Positions 36,012-45,089 of a DNA stretch of 64,000 nucleotides are shown piece by piece; the stretch's first letter is position 1; each line of letters begins with the position of its first letter. A program made the translations under genes and the position numbers. Origin of the DNA: Mycolicibacterium phocaicum (GTDB taxonomy: Bacteria; Actinomycetota; Actinomycetes; Mycobacteriales; Mycobacteriaceae); contig NZ_AP022616.1 of assembly GCF_010731115.1 (NCBI RefSeq), positions 2,790,001 through 2,854,000 of the forward strand, read 5' to 3'. Below the pieces are notes generated by a model that saw only the letters and a list, made by a program, of their open reading frames with translations, made no database searches and was not told the DNA's origin.

Positions 36012-37259
36012 ATGACACTGCTCGACATCCTGCCGTCCCTGCGGGGCGCCATGCGTCCGCGCATCGACACCACCATCTGGCCGCTGACCACCCAGGTCGA
36101 CGCCTTGGGACGACTCTGCGTCGGGTCGGTCGCGCTCACCGACGTGGCCGACGAGTTCGGCACGCCCGCATATGTTCTGGATGAGGCGGACTTCCGCAAG
36201 CGGGCCCAGCACTACCGCGCCACGCTGCGCGGCGTCGAGGTCGTCTACGCCGCCCAGTCCCTGCTGACCAGGACCGTTGCCGGCTGGGTGCACGAGGCCG
36301 GCCTCGGCATGGCGGTGTGTTCGACGGCCGAGCTGGCCACGGCCCTCGCCGGCGGCATGGACCCGGCGCGCATCGTCGTCCACGGCAGCGGCAAGTCGGT
36401 CGACGAGCTGGCGACCGCCGCGGGCGCCGGCGTCGGCCGCATCGTGCTGGACTGCCCCATCGAGATGGCCTACCTGGCGGGCGTCGCGCGCCGGCGGCAG
36501 GCCGTGCTGCTGCAGGTCCGGCCCGGTGTCGACGTGCTGCCGACCGTCCGCCGGGCGCTCGCCACCCCGCAACTGCCGCTGGCCGGCCTGTACTGCCACC
36601 TCGGCACGCAGATCGCCGAACCGGAGGTGTACGTCGAGGCCGTGCGCGGTCTCGTCGACACCATGACCGATGTGCGCGCCGCCCACGGCGTCGTGCTCAC
36701 CGAACTGAACATCGGCGGCGGCCACGCCATCGCCTACCGGACCGGCGAACCCGAACTCGACGTGGCGGCCCTCGCCGATTTCCTGGAAGACGCCCTCGAC
36801 GCCGCCTGCGCCGCCAACCGCTTCCCCCGGCCCCGGCTCGTCGTCGAACCCGGCCGCGCGATCAGCGGCCGGGCCGGCGTGACGCTGCACCGCGTGCAGT
36901 CGGTGTCGGCCCGCACCGACGGCCGCGCCGTCGTCACCGTCGACGGCAGCCACCCGCACTCGGCGCCGGTCGCGAATTACACTGTCACCCTTGCCAATCG
37001 GCACCCGCTCGGGCCCACGCGACCCGCCACCGTCCTCGGCCGCGACGGCACCGTCATCGCCGACGACCTCGACCTGCCCGACGACGTCCACCCCGGCGAT
37101 CTGCTCGCCACCGCGTGCACCGGCGCCTACCACCACAGCACGGCGTCGAACTTCACCATGACGACCCGGCCACCGGTCATCGCCGTGTGCGACCGCCGGG
37201 TCCGGGCGCTGATCCGCCGGGAGACCACGGCGGACCTGCTGCTGCGCGACTGCGGCTAG
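36012..37259 (+). CDS. LysA-like (alanine racemase-fold) protein lacking the PLP lysine
   Basis: 415 aa. Clear homologue of diaminopimelate/ornithine decarboxylases: TPAYVLDEADFRKRA (~51-65), SGKSVDELATAAGAGVGRIV, YCHLGTQIAEPEVYVEAVR, the PLP-phosphate loop NIGGGHAI, VVEPGRAISGRAG and TACTGAYHHSTASNFTM. The lysine that forms the Schiff base with PLP (YAxKA in LysA) is Gln82 (VVYAAQSLL, codon CAG at 36255-36257). The second-subunit CxSGD segment with its active-site Cys is also missing. It is divergent from mfd. It is probably a pseudoenzyme or an altered activity, not a decarboxylase. Confidence 0.85.
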   Translation: MTLLDILPSLRGAMRPRIDTTIWPLTTQVDALGRLCVGSVALTDVADEFGTPAYVLDEADFRKRAQHYRATLRGVEVVYAAQSLLTRTVAGWVHEAGLGMAVCSTAELATALAGGMDPARIVVHGSGKSVDELATAAGAGVGRIVLDCPIEMAYLAGVARRRQAVLLQVRPGVDVLPTVRRALATPQLPLAGLYCHLGTQIAEPEVYVEAVRGLVDTMTDVRAAHGVVLTELNIGGGHAIAYRTGEPELDVAALADFLEDALDAACAANRFPRPRLVVEPGRAISGRAGVTLHRVQSVSARTDGRAVVTVDGSHPHSAPVANYTVTLANRHPLGPTRPATVLGRDGTVIADDLDLPDDVHPGDLLATACTGAYHHSTASNFTMTTRPPVIAVCDRRVRALIRRETTADLLLRDCG

Positions 37260-37282
37260 GACCCCGTCAGCCGAACGTGAAC

Positions 37283-37918
37283 TCAGTTCTCGTGCAGCTC
37301 GGGATCCGACTCGAGATGCGTCAGGCCGTTCCACATCAGATTGACCAGGTGCGCGGCGACCACTTCCTTCTTCGGTTCGCGGGTGTCCAGCCACCACTGC
37401 GCGGACATCGACACTGAGCCCACGAGCGCCTGCGCATAGAGCGGCGCCAGCTCCGGGTCGAGCCCGCGGCGGGAGAAGTCACCGGCCAGGATCGAGCTGA
37501 CCTGGTTGACCGCGTCGTTGAGCAGCGTCGAGTAGGTGCCCGAGGTAATGGCCGCCGGCGAATCCCTGATCAGGATGCGGAAGCCGTCGGTGTGCTCCTC
37601 GACGTAGGTCAACAGCGCCAGCGCCACCCGCTCGACGCGCACCCGCGACCGGTTGTTGGTCAGTGACGACGTGATGCCGTCGAGCAGCGCGGACATCTCA
37701 CGATCGACGACGACGGCGTAGAGGCCTTCCTTACCGCCGAAATGCTCATAGACGACGGGCTTGGAGACGTTGGCGCGCTGCGCGATCTCCTCGATGGACG
37801 TGCCGTCGTAGCCGCGCTCGGCGAAAAGCGACTTGGCGATCTCGATGAGCTGCTGACGGCGTTCACTGCCGGTCATGCGCGCACGAGGGCTGCGCGCCCC
37901 GTTCTCCGCCGCTGCCAT
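37283..37918 (-). CDS. TetR-family transcriptional regulator (Rv1019-like)
   Basis: 211 aa from ATG 37918; ATG 37942 is an alternative with 8 extra residues. The helix-turn-helix is RGYDGTSIEEIAQRANVSK followed by PVVYEHFGGKEGLYAVVVDRE. The ligand domain (~75-200) contains TDGFRILIRDSPAAITSGTY and ends LMWNGLTHLESDPELHEN. The M. tuberculosis counterpart is autoregulated and sits at the same place between mfd and glmU. It ends 23 bp from the convergent LysA-like gene. Confidence 0.92.
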   Translation of the reverse strand: MAAAENGARSPRARMTGSERRQQLIEIAKSLFAERGYDGTSIEEIAQRANVSKPVVYEHFGGKEGLYAVVVDREMSALLDGITSSLTNNRSRVRVERVALALLTYVEEHTDGFRILIRDSPAAITSGTYSTLLNDAVNQVSSILAGDFSRRGLDPELAPLYAQALVGSVSMSAQWWLDTREPKKEVVAAHLVNLMWNGLTHLESDPELHEN

Positions 37919-37961
37919 GGTCGCCAGCCTATCCGCTTGCATTAGAGTCTCTGGCGAGTAA

Positions 37962-38033
37962 TCCGTCGTGGTGTAATCGGCAGCACCTCTGATTTTGGTT
38001 CAGATAGTTCAGGTTCGAGTCCTGGCGACGGAG
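37962..38033 (+). tRNA. tRNA-Gln (anticodon UUG)
   Basis: 72 nt. The acceptor stem TCCGTCG pairs with CGACGGA, the D-arm is GTGTAATCGGCAGCAC, the anticodon stem TCTGA/TCAGA has loop TTTTGGT (anticodon TTG), and the T-arm is CAGG-TTCGAGT-CCTG. Discriminator G at 38033. It lies between the TetR gene and glmU, where M. tuberculosis also has a Gln tRNA. Confidence 0.95.
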
Positions 38034-38099
38034 CGAGGCTTGCCGAGCGACTATCCGTGAAGCGCTAGCAAGCGCGACCATCGGCGTAGAAAGGGCCAT

Positions 38100-39545
38100 G
38101 TGACGACTCGAGGCGAAGCCGCTGTCATCGTCCTGGCGGCCGGGTCGGGCACCCGGATGCGCTCCGACATCCCGAAGGTCCTGCATACGCTGGCCGGCCG
38201 CAGCATGCTGGCACACGCGCTGCATGCCGTCGCCAAGGTCAACCCCACGCACCTCGTCGTGGTGGTCGGCAAGGAACGCGAGCGCGTCACCGCACATGTG
38301 CACGAGATCGCGGACGGCATCGGGCGCAGCGTCACCGTCGCCATCCAGGACGAGCAGCTCGGTACCGGGCACGCCGTCAGCTGCGGCCTGTCCGCACTGC
38401 CCGGCGACTTCGCCGGCACCGTCGTCGTCACCGCGGGTGACGTGCCGCTGCTCGACGCCGACACCCTCGCCAATCTCGTCGATACCCACGCTGCCGCGAC
38501 CGCGGCGGCCACCGTGCTGACCACGACCGTCACCAACCCGACGGGCTACGGCCGCATCCTGCGCACGCAGGACCACGAGGTGATCGGCATCGTCGAGCAG
38601 GCCGACGCCACCGAATCCCAGCGCGCCATCCGCGAGGTGAACTCCGGGGTGTACGCCTTCGACGCGGCCGCCCTGCGCTCGGCGCTGAGCCGGCTGCGCT
38701 CCGACAACGCGCAGCAGGAGCTCTACCTCACCGACGCCATCTCGATCGTGCGCGGCGATGGCCAGATCGTGCGGGCCCACCACGTCGACGACAGCGCGCA
38801 GGTCTCCGGCGTCAACGACCGTGTGCAGCTGTCCGAGGTGGCCGCCGAACTGAACCGCCGCATCATCGCGGGCCACCAGCGCGCGGGCGTCACGGTCATC
38901 GACCCGGGCACCACCTGGATCGACGTCGACGTGAGCATCGGCCGCGACACCGTCGTGAAGCCGTGTACCCAGCTGCTGGGCGCCACCGACGTCGGCGCCA
39001 ACTGCGTCATCGGCCCCGACACCACGCTGACCGATATGGAGGTCGGCGACGGCGCCGAGGTGATCCGCACCCACGGGCAGCTCGCGGTCATCGGGGCGGG
39101 CGCCGCCGTCGGCCCCTTCACGTACCTGCGGCCCGGCACCGAGCTGGGCGCCGACGGCAAGCTGGGCGCGTTCGTCGAGGTGAAGAACTCGAAGATCGGC
39201 ACCGGCACCAAGGTGCCGCACCTGACCTACGTCGGGGACGCCGACATCGGCGAGTACAGCAACATCGGCGCCTCAAGCGTCTTCGTCAACTACGACGGCG
39301 AGAACAAGAACCGCACCACCATCGGTTCGCACGTGCGCACCGGCTCGGACACGATGTTCGTCGCACCGGTGACCGTCGGCGACGGCGCCTACACCGGCGC
39401 CGGCACCGTGGTCCGCGAGGACGTCCCGCCCGGTGCGCTGGCCGTTTCGAAGGGCGAACAGCGCAATATCGAGGGCTGGGTCGAACGGAAGCGACCCGAG
39501 TCGAAGGCCGCCGAAGCCGCGAGGAAAGCACGCGGCGAGGCCTGA
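38100..39545 (+). CDS. glmU: GlmU, bifunctional UDP-GlcNAc pyrophosphorylase / GlcN-1-P acetyltransferase
   Basis: 481 aa from GTG 38100, with AAGGG upstream. The N-terminal uridyltransferase has the signature [20 protein letters not shown] (~10-29), [13 protein letters not shown] and [10 protein letters not shown]. The C-terminal left-handed beta-helix acetyltransferase (~265-481) has hexapeptide repeats, [34 protein letters not shown] and [10 protein letters not shown] with catalytic residues. It makes UDP-GlcNAc for peptidoglycan and arabinogalactan linkage. The C-terminal acidic/basic tail is typical of mycobacteria. Confidence 0.97.
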   Translation: MTTRGEAAVIVLAAGSGTRMRSDIPKVLHTLAGRSMLAHALHAVAKVNPTHLVVVVGKERERVTAHVHEIADGIGRSVTVAIQDEQLGTGHAVSCGLSALPGDFAGTVVVTAGDVPLLDADTLANLVDTHAAATAAATVLTTTVTNPTGYGRILRTQDHEVIGIVEQADATESQRAIREVNSGVYAFDAAALRSALSRLRSDNAQQELYLTDAISIVRGDGQIVRAHHVDDSAQVSGVNDRVQLSEVAAELNRRIIAGHQRAGVTVIDPGTTWIDVDVSIGRDTVVKPCTQLLGATDVGANCVIGPDTTLTDMEVGDGAEVIRTHGQLAVIGAGAAVGPFTYLRPGTELGADGKLGAFVEVKNSKIGTGTKVPHLTYVGDADIGEYSNIGASSVFVNYDGENKNRTTIGSHVRTGSDTMFVAPVTVGDGAYTGAGTVVREDVPPGALAVSKGEQRNIEGWVERKRPESKAAEAARKARGEA

Positions 39546-39568
39546 TCCCGACATCTGATGTTGGTAAT

Positions 39569-39600
39569 CCGGTAACCCGGCAACGGGACAGGGTTACCGG
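39569..39600. terminator. Inverted repeat between glmU and prs
   Basis: CCGGTAACCC (39569-39578) pairs with GGGTTACCGG (39591-39600) around a 12-base loop. It lies 24 bp after the glmU stop and 49 bp before prs. There is no U-tract after it, so it may be a weak terminator, an attenuator or an operator and not a classic Rho-independent terminator. Confidence 0.5.
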
Positions 39601-39648
39601 TAAGTACGATTACGACGTATCGAGCCCCCACCGCGAAAGCAGCACACA

Positions 39649-40629
39649 GTGGCCACGGACTGGACCGACAACCGCAAAAACCTGATGCTCTTCTCGGGGC
39701 GCGCGCACCCCGAACTGGCCGAACAGGTCGCCAAAGAGCTCGGCATCGAGGTCACCCCGCAGACTTCCCGCGACTTCGCGAACGGCGAGATCTTCGTCCG
39801 CTTCGACGAGTCGGTGCGTGGCTGCGACGCCTTCGTACTGCAGAGCCATCCCGCGCCGCTGAACCACTGGCTGATGGAACAGCTCATCATGATCGACGCG
39901 CTCAAGCGCGGGTCGGCCAAGCGGATCACCGCGATCCTGCCGTTCTACCCGTACGCGCGCCAGGACAAGAAGCACCGCGGCCGCGAGCCCATCTCGGCCC
40001 GCCTGGTCGCCGATCTGCTCAAGACCGCCGGTGCCGACCGCATCGTCTCGGTCGACCTGCACACCGACCAGATTCAGGGCTTCTTCGACGGCCCCGTCGA
40101 CCACATGCGCGGCCAATCGCTGTTGTGCGGCTACATCGGTGACAAGTACGGCGACTCCGACCTCGTCGTCGTCTCCCCCGACTCCGGTCGCGTGCGCGTC
40201 GCCGAGAAGTGGGCCGACTCCCTGGGCGGCGTGCCGCTGGCCTTCATCCACAAGACCCGCGACCCGCTGGTCCCCAACCAGGTCAAGGCCAACCGCGTCG
40301 TCGGTGAGGTCAAGGGCAAGACCTGCATCCTGACCGACGACATGATCGACACCGGTGGCACCATCGCCGGCGCCGTCAAACTGCTGCGCGAAGACGGTGC
40401 CAAGGACGTCATCATCGCCGCCACCCACGGCGTGCTGTCCGACCCCGCGGCCCAGCGCCTCGCCGACTGCGGCGCCCGCGAGGTCATCGTCACCAACACG
40501 CTGCCCATCACGCCGGACAAGCAGTTCCCGGCACTGACCGTGCTGTCGATCGCGCCGCTGGTGGCCGCGACCATCCGCGCGGTGTTCGAAAACGGCTCGG
40601 TCACCGGCCTTTTCGACGGTTCTGCGTAA
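39649..40629 (+). CDS. prs: Ribose-phosphate pyrophosphokinase (PRPP synthetase)
   Basis: 326 aa from GTG 39649. Makes PRPP from ribose-5-phosphate and ATP, feeding nucleotides, His, Trp and, in mycobacteria, decaprenyl-phosphoribose for arabinan. Motifs: FANGEIFVRFDESVRGCD, YPYARQDKKHRGREPISA (ATP loop), VDLHTDQIQGFF (divalent-metal site), VVSPDSGRVRVAEKWA, and PRPP loop LTDDMIDTGGTIAGA. The stop overlaps arsC (TAATG). Confidence 0.97.
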   Translation: MATDWTDNRKNLMLFSGRAHPELAEQVAKELGIEVTPQTSRDFANGEIFVRFDESVRGCDAFVLQSHPAPLNHWLMEQLIMIDALKRGSAKRITAILPFYPYARQDKKHRGREPISARLVADLLKTAGADRIVSVDLHTDQIQGFFDGPVDHMRGQSLLCGYIGDKYGDSDLVVVSPDSGRVRVAEKWADSLGGVPLAFIHKTRDPLVPNQVKANRVVGEVKGKTCILTDDMIDTGGTIAGAVKLLREDGAKDVIIAATHGVLSDPAAQRLADCGAREVIVTNTLPITPDKQFPALTVLSIAPLVAATIRAVFENGSVTGLFDGSA

Positions 40630-40967
40630 TGTCGCGGATTTACCACAACCCGAAATGCTCGACCTCCCGCAAGACGCTGGATCTGCTGCGGGAGAACGGC
40701 ATCGAACCCGAGGTCGTGCAGTACCTGAAGACGCCGCCGACCCGGGCCGAGCTCGCGGCGATGATCAAGGCCGCGGGTATCGACGTCCGGACCGCCGTGC
40801 GTAAGCGCGAAGCCCTCTACACCGAACTCAATCTGGCCGACGCCGCCGACGAGCAGCTGCTCGACGCCATGGCCGAACACCCGATCCTGATCGAGCGACC
40901 GTTCGTCGTCACCGACAAGGGCACCCGGCTGGCCCGCCCGATCGACGCGGTCCGCGAGATTCTGTGA
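40629..40967 (+). CDS. arsC: ArsC-family arsenate reductase (glutaredoxin-coupled type)
   Basis: 112 aa. The thioredoxin-fold ArsC signature IYHNPKCSTSRKTLDLLREN contains the catalytic Cys10, followed by VQYLKTPPTRAEL and a C-terminal HPILIERPFVVTDKGTRLARP with the conserved Arg residues that hold arsenate. It is translationally linked to prs on one side and lpqT on the other, away from any ars operon, so a housekeeping or Spx-like role is possible. Confidence 0.9.
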   Translation: MSRIYHNPKCSTSRKTLDLLRENGIEPEVVQYLKTPPTRAELAAMIKAAGIDVRTAVRKREALYTELNLADAADEQLLDAMAEHPILIERPFVVTDKGTRLARPIDAVREIL

Positions 40968-41623
40968 TCCCGCAGCGGGTCGTCGGTGCGTTGCTGTCCG
41001 TTGCGACCGCCCTGACCCTCGCCGCATGCGACGCGAAAACGCCTGACTACAAGTCGATCTGGTCGACGACGCCGACCACCAGCACGACGCCGGTGGACAA
41101 GGCCAGCCTGATCCCGTTCCCCGATTACCTGAACAAGCTCGGCGTGCAGAGCAAGCAGGTCGTCCCCGATCAGCTCACCGATCTCAAGGTGACACTGCCG
41201 CGGCCGCAGGGCTGGACGGGCTACAAGAACCTCAACTACTCGCCCGGCACCGTGACGATCGCCAAGAACGACACCTATCCCCTGGCGATGCTGATGGTGT
41301 TCCAGCTGTCCGGTGACTTCGACGTCAAGGACGCCCTCAAACACTCCGACGCCGACGCGCTGCTGTCCGAGAACTTCAAGAAGCTCTACAGCTCCGGCGA
41401 GGACTTCCAGGGCTACCCGTCGGCGATGATCGAGGGCAGCTACGACCTGCACAACCGCCGGATGCAGTCGTATAACCGCATCGTGATCGCGCAGCCGTCG
41501 CCGCCGCGACCGGGGATCCACTACCTGATCCAGCTGACCGTCACGACATACGCCGAACAGGCCAAGGAGCAGGCCGGCGACATCGAGGCGATCATCAAGG
41601 GCTTCTCCGTCGGACCCAAGTAG
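40964..41623 (+). CDS. lpqT: LpqT-like lipoprotein (LpqN family)
   Basis: 219 aa from GTG 40964, overlapping the arsC stop. Signal peptide with lipobox TLAAC (Cys ~22), a Thr/Pro linker, then an LpqN/LpqT domain (~50-219) with LPRPQGWTGYKNLNYSPGTV and YPSAMIEGSYDLHNRRMQSYNRI. It is anchored to the outer face of the membrane. The function of LpqT is not defined; the same gene follows prs in M. tuberculosis (Rv1016c). Confidence 0.9.
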   Translation: MIPQRVVGALLSVATALTLAACDAKTPDYKSIWSTTPTTSTTPVDKASLIPFPDYLNKLGVQSKQVVPDQLTDLKVTLPRPQGWTGYKNLNYSPGTVTIAKNDTYPLAMLMVFQLSGDFDVKDALKHSDADALLSENFKKLYSSGEDFQGYPSAMIEGSYDLHNRRMQSYNRIVIAQPSPPRPGIHYLIQLTVTTYAEQAKEQAGDIEAIIKGFSVGPK

Positions 41624-41647
41624 CGGCTCGGCACTAAGCTCGCCGTC

Positions 41648-42517
41648 ATGAGCGAATGGACCGCCGCCGACCTTCCTTCTTTCGCCGGCCGCACCGTCAT
41701 CGTCACCGGCGCCAACAGTGGCCTCGGCGAGATCACCGCCCGTGAACTGGCCCGCGTGGGCGCCAAGGTCATCCTCGCCTGCCGCAACACCGCCAAGGGT
41801 GACGCCGCGGCCGCAGGCATGACCGGCGACGTCGAGGTTCGGCCCCTGGATCTGCAGAGCCTGGCCTCGGTGCGGGAGTTCGCCGCCGGGGTCGACAAAG
41901 TCGACGTCCTGATCAACAACGCAGGCATCATGGCGGTGCCCTTCTCGGTGACCGAGGACGGCTTCGAGAGCCAGATCGGCACCAACCACCTGGGCCATTT
42001 CGCCCTGACCAATCTGCTGCTGCCCAAGATCACCGACCGCGTCGTCACGGTGTCGTCCGAGCTGCACCTGCTGGGCTACATCAGCCTCAAGGACCTGAAC
42101 TGGAAGTCGCGGCCGTACTCGGCCTGGCTGGCGTACGGCCAGTCGAAGCTGGCGAACCTGCTGTTCACCAAGGACCTGCAGCGCCGGCTGTCGGTGGCCG
42201 GCTCGCCCGTGCGGGCGCTGACCGCGCACCCGGGCTACTCGGCCACCAACCTGCAGGGCCACACCGGCAACGAGCTCGGCGACAAGTTCTGGCTCGCCGC
42301 CAACAAGATCGCCACACCCGCCGCCTTCGGCGCCCGTCAGACGCTGTTCGCGGCGTCGCAGGACCTGCCGGGCAACACCTTCGTCGGCCCGAAATTCGGC
42401 TTCCGCGGGCCGACCGGGCCCACCCAGCTGATCAAGCCCGCCGCCCGCTCGGCGCGCACCGCAACCGCGCTGTGGGACCTGTCCGCCCAGCTCACCGCCA
42501 CTGAATTTCCGCTGTAA
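41648..42517 (+). CDS. Short-chain dehydrogenase/reductase (retinol-dehydrogenase-like)
   Basis: 289 aa. Rossmann fold with TGANSGLGEITARELA (~20-35, NAD(P)-binding TGxxxGxG), LINNAGIMAVPF, VVTVSSELHLL (catalytic Ser) and YGQSKLANLLF (YxxxK). The GTNHLGHFALTNLLL segment is typical of the light-dependent protochlorophyllide/WW-oxidoreductase-like SDR group. The substrate is unknown. It is inserted between lpqT and rplY relative to the M. tuberculosis order as I recall it. Confidence 0.92.
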   Translation: MSEWTAADLPSFAGRTVIVTGANSGLGEITARELARVGAKVILACRNTAKGDAAAAGMTGDVEVRPLDLQSLASVREFAAGVDKVDVLINNAGIMAVPFSVTEDGFESQIGTNHLGHFALTNLLLPKITDRVVTVSSELHLLGYISLKDLNWKSRPYSAWLAYGQSKLANLLFTKDLQRRLSVAGSPVRALTAHPGYSATNLQGHTGNELGDKFWLAANKIATPAAFGARQTLFAASQDLPGNTFVGPKFGFRGPTGPTQLIKPAARSARTATALWDLSAQLTATEFPL

Positions 42518-42658
42518 GGGGCCAGTCCGCTACTCTTGCTGACGATCACGGCGAGGGTCGGCCCGATTTTCGGACCACCGTTATCGACGGGAATTCAGCA
42601 CAGACGTGCTCAGCCCTGGCCGTGCCACCCAGTAGATACGGCATCAGGAGCGATTCAC

Positions 42659-43327
42659 ATGGCCAAGAACGCGGCCCCCACCTCGAACAATCTGACCGCT
42701 GCGGTCCGCACCCGGACCGGCAAGGGCGCCTCGCGTCTGGCCCGTCGCGAAGGCCGCGTGCCCGTCGTCCTGTACGGCCACGGCACCGACCCCCAGCACC
42801 TCGAGATCAACGCCCACGACTTCGCCGCCGTGCTGCGTAACTCGGGTACCAACGCGGTGCTGACCCTGGACATCGCCGGCAAGGAGCAGCTCGCGCTGAC
42901 CAAGCAGGTCGTCGTTCACCCGATCAAGCGCAACATCGAGCACGCCGACCTGATCGTCGTGAAGCGTGGCGAGAAGGTCACCGTCGACGTGAACGTCATC
43001 GTCGAGGGCGACGCCGCCGCCGGCACCCTGGTCACCCAGGACGCCAACACCATCCAGATCGAGGCCGAGGCGCTGTCGATCCCCGAGTCGCTGACCGTTT
43101 CGGTCGAGGGCATCGAGGCCGGCACCCAGATCCTGGCCGGCCAGGTCGAGCTGCCCAAGGGCGTCACCCTGGTGACCGACGCCGAGACCCTCGTCATCAA
43201 CGTCGTCGCCGCGCCGACCGCTGAGGACCTGGACGCCGAGGGCGCCGGCGAGGAAGAGGCCGCTTCGGGCGAAGAGGCCGCAGCCGAGGGCGAGGCGGCC
43301 GAAGAGGCCGCTGCCGAGTCGGAGTAG
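42659..43327 (+). CDS. rplY: 50S ribosomal protein L25/Ctc (TL5 type)
   Basis: 222 aa from ATG 42659, with CAGGAG 8 nt upstream; the frame is open further 5' to 42536 but without support. The N-terminal 5S rRNA-binding L25 domain (~8-97, [27 protein letters not shown]) is followed by the TL5 beta domain (~100-185) and an acidic Glu/Ala tail ([20 protein letters not shown]). The long acidic tail is normal for mycobacteria. It is 6 bp from pth. Confidence 0.96.
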   Translation: MAKNAAPTSNNLTAAVRTRTGKGASRLARREGRVPVVLYGHGTDPQHLEINAHDFAAVLRNSGTNAVLTLDIAGKEQLALTKQVVVHPIKRNIEHADLIVVKRGEKVTVDVNVIVEGDAAAGTLVTQDANTIQIEAEALSIPESLTVSVEGIEAGTQILAGQVELPKGVTLVTDAETLVINVVAAPTAEDLDAEGAGEEEAASGEEAAAEGEAAEEAAAESE

Positions 43328-43333
43328 TCCGCT

Positions 43334-43909
43334 TTGGCCGAGCCACTGCTGGTGGTCGGCCTGGGCAATCCTGGGCCGCGCTACGAAACAACGCGGCACA
43401 ACGTTGGATTTCTGGTTGCCGACATCCTGGCCGAGCGCATCGGCTCAGGATTCAAGGTGCACAAGAAGTCCGGAGCTGAGGTCACCACGGGCCGGCTGGG
43501 AGGCCGGTCCGTGGTGCTCGCCAAGCCGCGCACCTACATGAACGAATCCGGTAGGCACGTCGGGCCTTTGGCGAAGTTCTACTCGGTCGCACCGGCTGAT
43601 GTCGTGGTGCTCCACGACGAGCTGGACATCGACTTCGGTCGTATCCGGCTCAAGTTCGGTGGCGGCGAAGGCGGCCACAATGGCCTGCGTTCGATCGCTT
43701 CTGCCTTGGGTACCAAGGACTTTCAGCGGGTCCGCATCGGCGTCGGCCGCCCGCCAGGACGGCAGGACCCAGCCGCGTTCGTGCTGGAGAATTTCAACTC
43801 GAAGGAACGGCCCGAGTTGGGCACCATCCTCGAACAAGCCGCCGACGCCACGGAGCTGCTGCTGCAGCACGGCGTCGAGGCGGCGCAGAACACCGTCCAC
43901 GCCTGGTAG
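43334..43909 (+). CDS. pth: Peptidyl-tRNA hydrolase
   Basis: 191 aa from TTG 43334 ([20 protein letters not shown] start as in other mycobacteria). Releases tRNA from aborted peptidyl-tRNA. Active-site His in TTRHNVGF, Asn in [10 protein letters not shown], and [27 protein letters not shown]. Standard length. It is followed by a strong terminator. Confidence 0.96.
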   Translation: MAEPLLVVGLGNPGPRYETTRHNVGFLVADILAERIGSGFKVHKKSGAEVTTGRLGGRSVVLAKPRTYMNESGRHVGPLAKFYSVAPADVVVLHDELDIDFGRIRLKFGGGEGGHNGLRSIASALGTKDFQRVRIGVGRPPGRQDPAAFVLENFNSKERPELGTILEQAADATELLLQHGVEAAQNTVHAW

Positions 43910-43927
43910 CCATTCTCGGCGTGAAGC

Positions 43928-43974
43928 CGCGAAAGCCCCCAAATTCCACCGAATTTGGGGGCTTTCGCGATTTT
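43928..43974 (+). terminator. Rho-independent terminator after pth
   Basis: CGCGAAAGCCCCCAAATT (43928-43945) pairs perfectly with AATTTGGGGGCTTTCGCG (43952-43969) around a 6-base loop, followed by ATTTTC. It ends the rplY-pth transcript and can also serve the convergent secreted-protein gene that ends at 43986. Confidence 0.93.
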
Positions 43975-43985
43975 CGTGCGGAAGA

Positions 43986-44249
43986 CTAACCGCAGATGTG
44001 TTGCCGGTCAACGGCATCGGTGTAGCAGTTACGCCGGCCCTGCGCGCCCACGCGCGAGCTCTGGGTGGTGTCCTGAGTACGGACGCCCGGGGTCGCCTTG
44101 ATCGCCACGCTGCCGTTGGTCTCACAGGTGGAGGTCGCGCCGGAGTCCTGACAGGTCGGGCGGGCACCTGCAACGGGCGCCATGATGCCGCTGACCGAGG
44201 CCAGGCCCACCAGCAGAGCTGCCATCGTGCGCTTGCCTTGATGAGTCAT
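43986..44249 (-). CDS. Small secreted protein, 87 aa
   Basis: 87 aa from ATG 44249, with GAGAAGGTGAC upstream. Sec signal peptide (~1-29, cleavage likely after VAGA), mature part of about 58 residues with four cysteines (C33, C42, C75, C86) that could form two disulfides. It resembles short exported mycobacterial proteins of unknown role. A promoter-like TATAGT (minus strand, at 44319-44324) and a palindrome at 44344-44361 lie upstream. Confidence 0.75.
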   Translation of the reverse strand: MTHQGKRTMAALLVGLASVSGIMAPVAGARPTCQDSGATSTCETNGSVAIKATPGVRTQDTTQSSRVGAQGRRNCYTDAVDRQHICG

Positions 44250-44343
44250 GTCACCTTCTCATTTCCGGGGAAGGCCTGCTGTCTCTCAGCCCGCCTGCTG
44301 TCCCCGCATGTTAGTTCGACTATATGTTTCGGCCATGTGACCG

Positions 44344-44361
44344 TGCCATGAACTCATGGCA
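44344..44361. promoter_or_regulatory. 18-bp palindrome upstream of the 87-aa secreted protein gene
   Basis: TGCCATGA-AC-TCATGGCA is a perfect inverted repeat with a 2-bp centre. It sits about 20 bp upstream of a minus-strand -10-like TATAGT (44319-44324), so it overlaps the -35 region, the usual place for a repressor site. Confidence 0.45.
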
Positions 44362-44496
44362 AACTCACATGTCCGCGAGCAGCCGAAATGCGATGACCTG
44401 GCGATCTCAGAAAAGCCGGTGAGCAACGTCACCGAACAGCCGAGGAACTTTCCCATGCAACGGAATTCGCGACAACCGCTGCGTGGGTGGCTCAGC

Positions 44497-44919
44497 TCAC
44501 GGGCAGGACGAGGCCAGTGTGGGCGAGTCCACGGCAAGCGGGGTGTTGTTGGCCGCTGCCCGGTTGATCGCGTCGCGGCGGGCGTCCTCGAGTGTCGGCC
44601 CGGCGCCGCCGGCGACGACACCGCTCGTGGGGGCGTGCACGTTGACGATGCACAACCGGTCGTTGGTGACCTCATCGCTCGTGCACTGGTCGGCACCGGC
44701 CCGGTTGCAGGCCGCGATCACCGCCACCGAGGCCGCGTGCACGTCAGGACCGGTCGCGGTGAAGCCGACGATGCTGCCGCCCCGGACGCCGGAACCGACC
44801 GCGGCGGCAATGTTGTTCGGCTTCCCGAGCACGCCCGCTGAACCGTCAGCGCACGCCGGTACCGCAGCGATGGCGCTCGCGCCGAGCACCGCCGCCAGGG
44901 CAGCCACCACACGCCTCAT
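44497..44919 (-). CDS. Secreted DUF4189-like protein, 140 aa
   Basis: 140 aa. Signal peptide ~1-24 (MRRVVAALAAVLGASAIAAV, cleavage after ACA). The mature part has repeated DUF4189-like features: ASVAVIAACNRAGADQCTS, DRLCIVNVHAPTSGVV and GPTLEDARRDAINRAAAN, with paired cysteines. It is probably a small periplasmic or secreted protein. Function unknown. It lies about 250 bp upstream of the 87-aa secreted protein on the same strand, with a separate promoter likely for each. Confidence 0.75.
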   Translation of the reverse strand: MRRVVAALAAVLGASAIAAVPACADGSAGVLGKPNNIAAAVGSGVRGGSIVGFTATGPDVHAASVAVIAACNRAGADQCTSDEVTNDRLCIVNVHAPTSGVVAGGAGPTLEDARRDAINRAAANNTPLAVDSPTLASSCP

Positions 44920-45017
44920 GAATACGCCGGTTCCTCTCGTCCGTAATTGGCGAGATTACCCGGGGTTCACAGCTTTCGCTCAGCGAAGCAAGCAAGGCCA
45001 CCCGCGTGAAAAACGTA

Positions 45018-45051
45018 AAAACCCCTGACTTCCAAGGAAGTCAAGGGTTTT
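45018..45051 (-). terminator. Rho-independent terminator, originally downstream of the pks16-like gene
   Basis: On the minus strand AAAACCCTTGACTTCC (45051-45036) pairs with GGAAGTCAGGGGTTTT (45033-45018), with one mismatch and a 2-base loop, then TACGTTTTTC. Removing the IS110 element places this hairpin about 15 bp after the stop codon of the ligase gene at 46562, so it was that gene's terminator before the insertion. Confidence 0.85.
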
Positions 45052-45089
45052 CACATCTTCGCGGACCTAATGGGTGGTGATCGGCGAGC

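Noticed and set aside
32668..36015. Plus-strand frame of more than 1100 codons opposite mfd
   Set aside because: High-GC antisense shadow: His/Arg/Asp-rich, no domain, no ribosome-binding site. Mfd motifs on the minus strand are complete.
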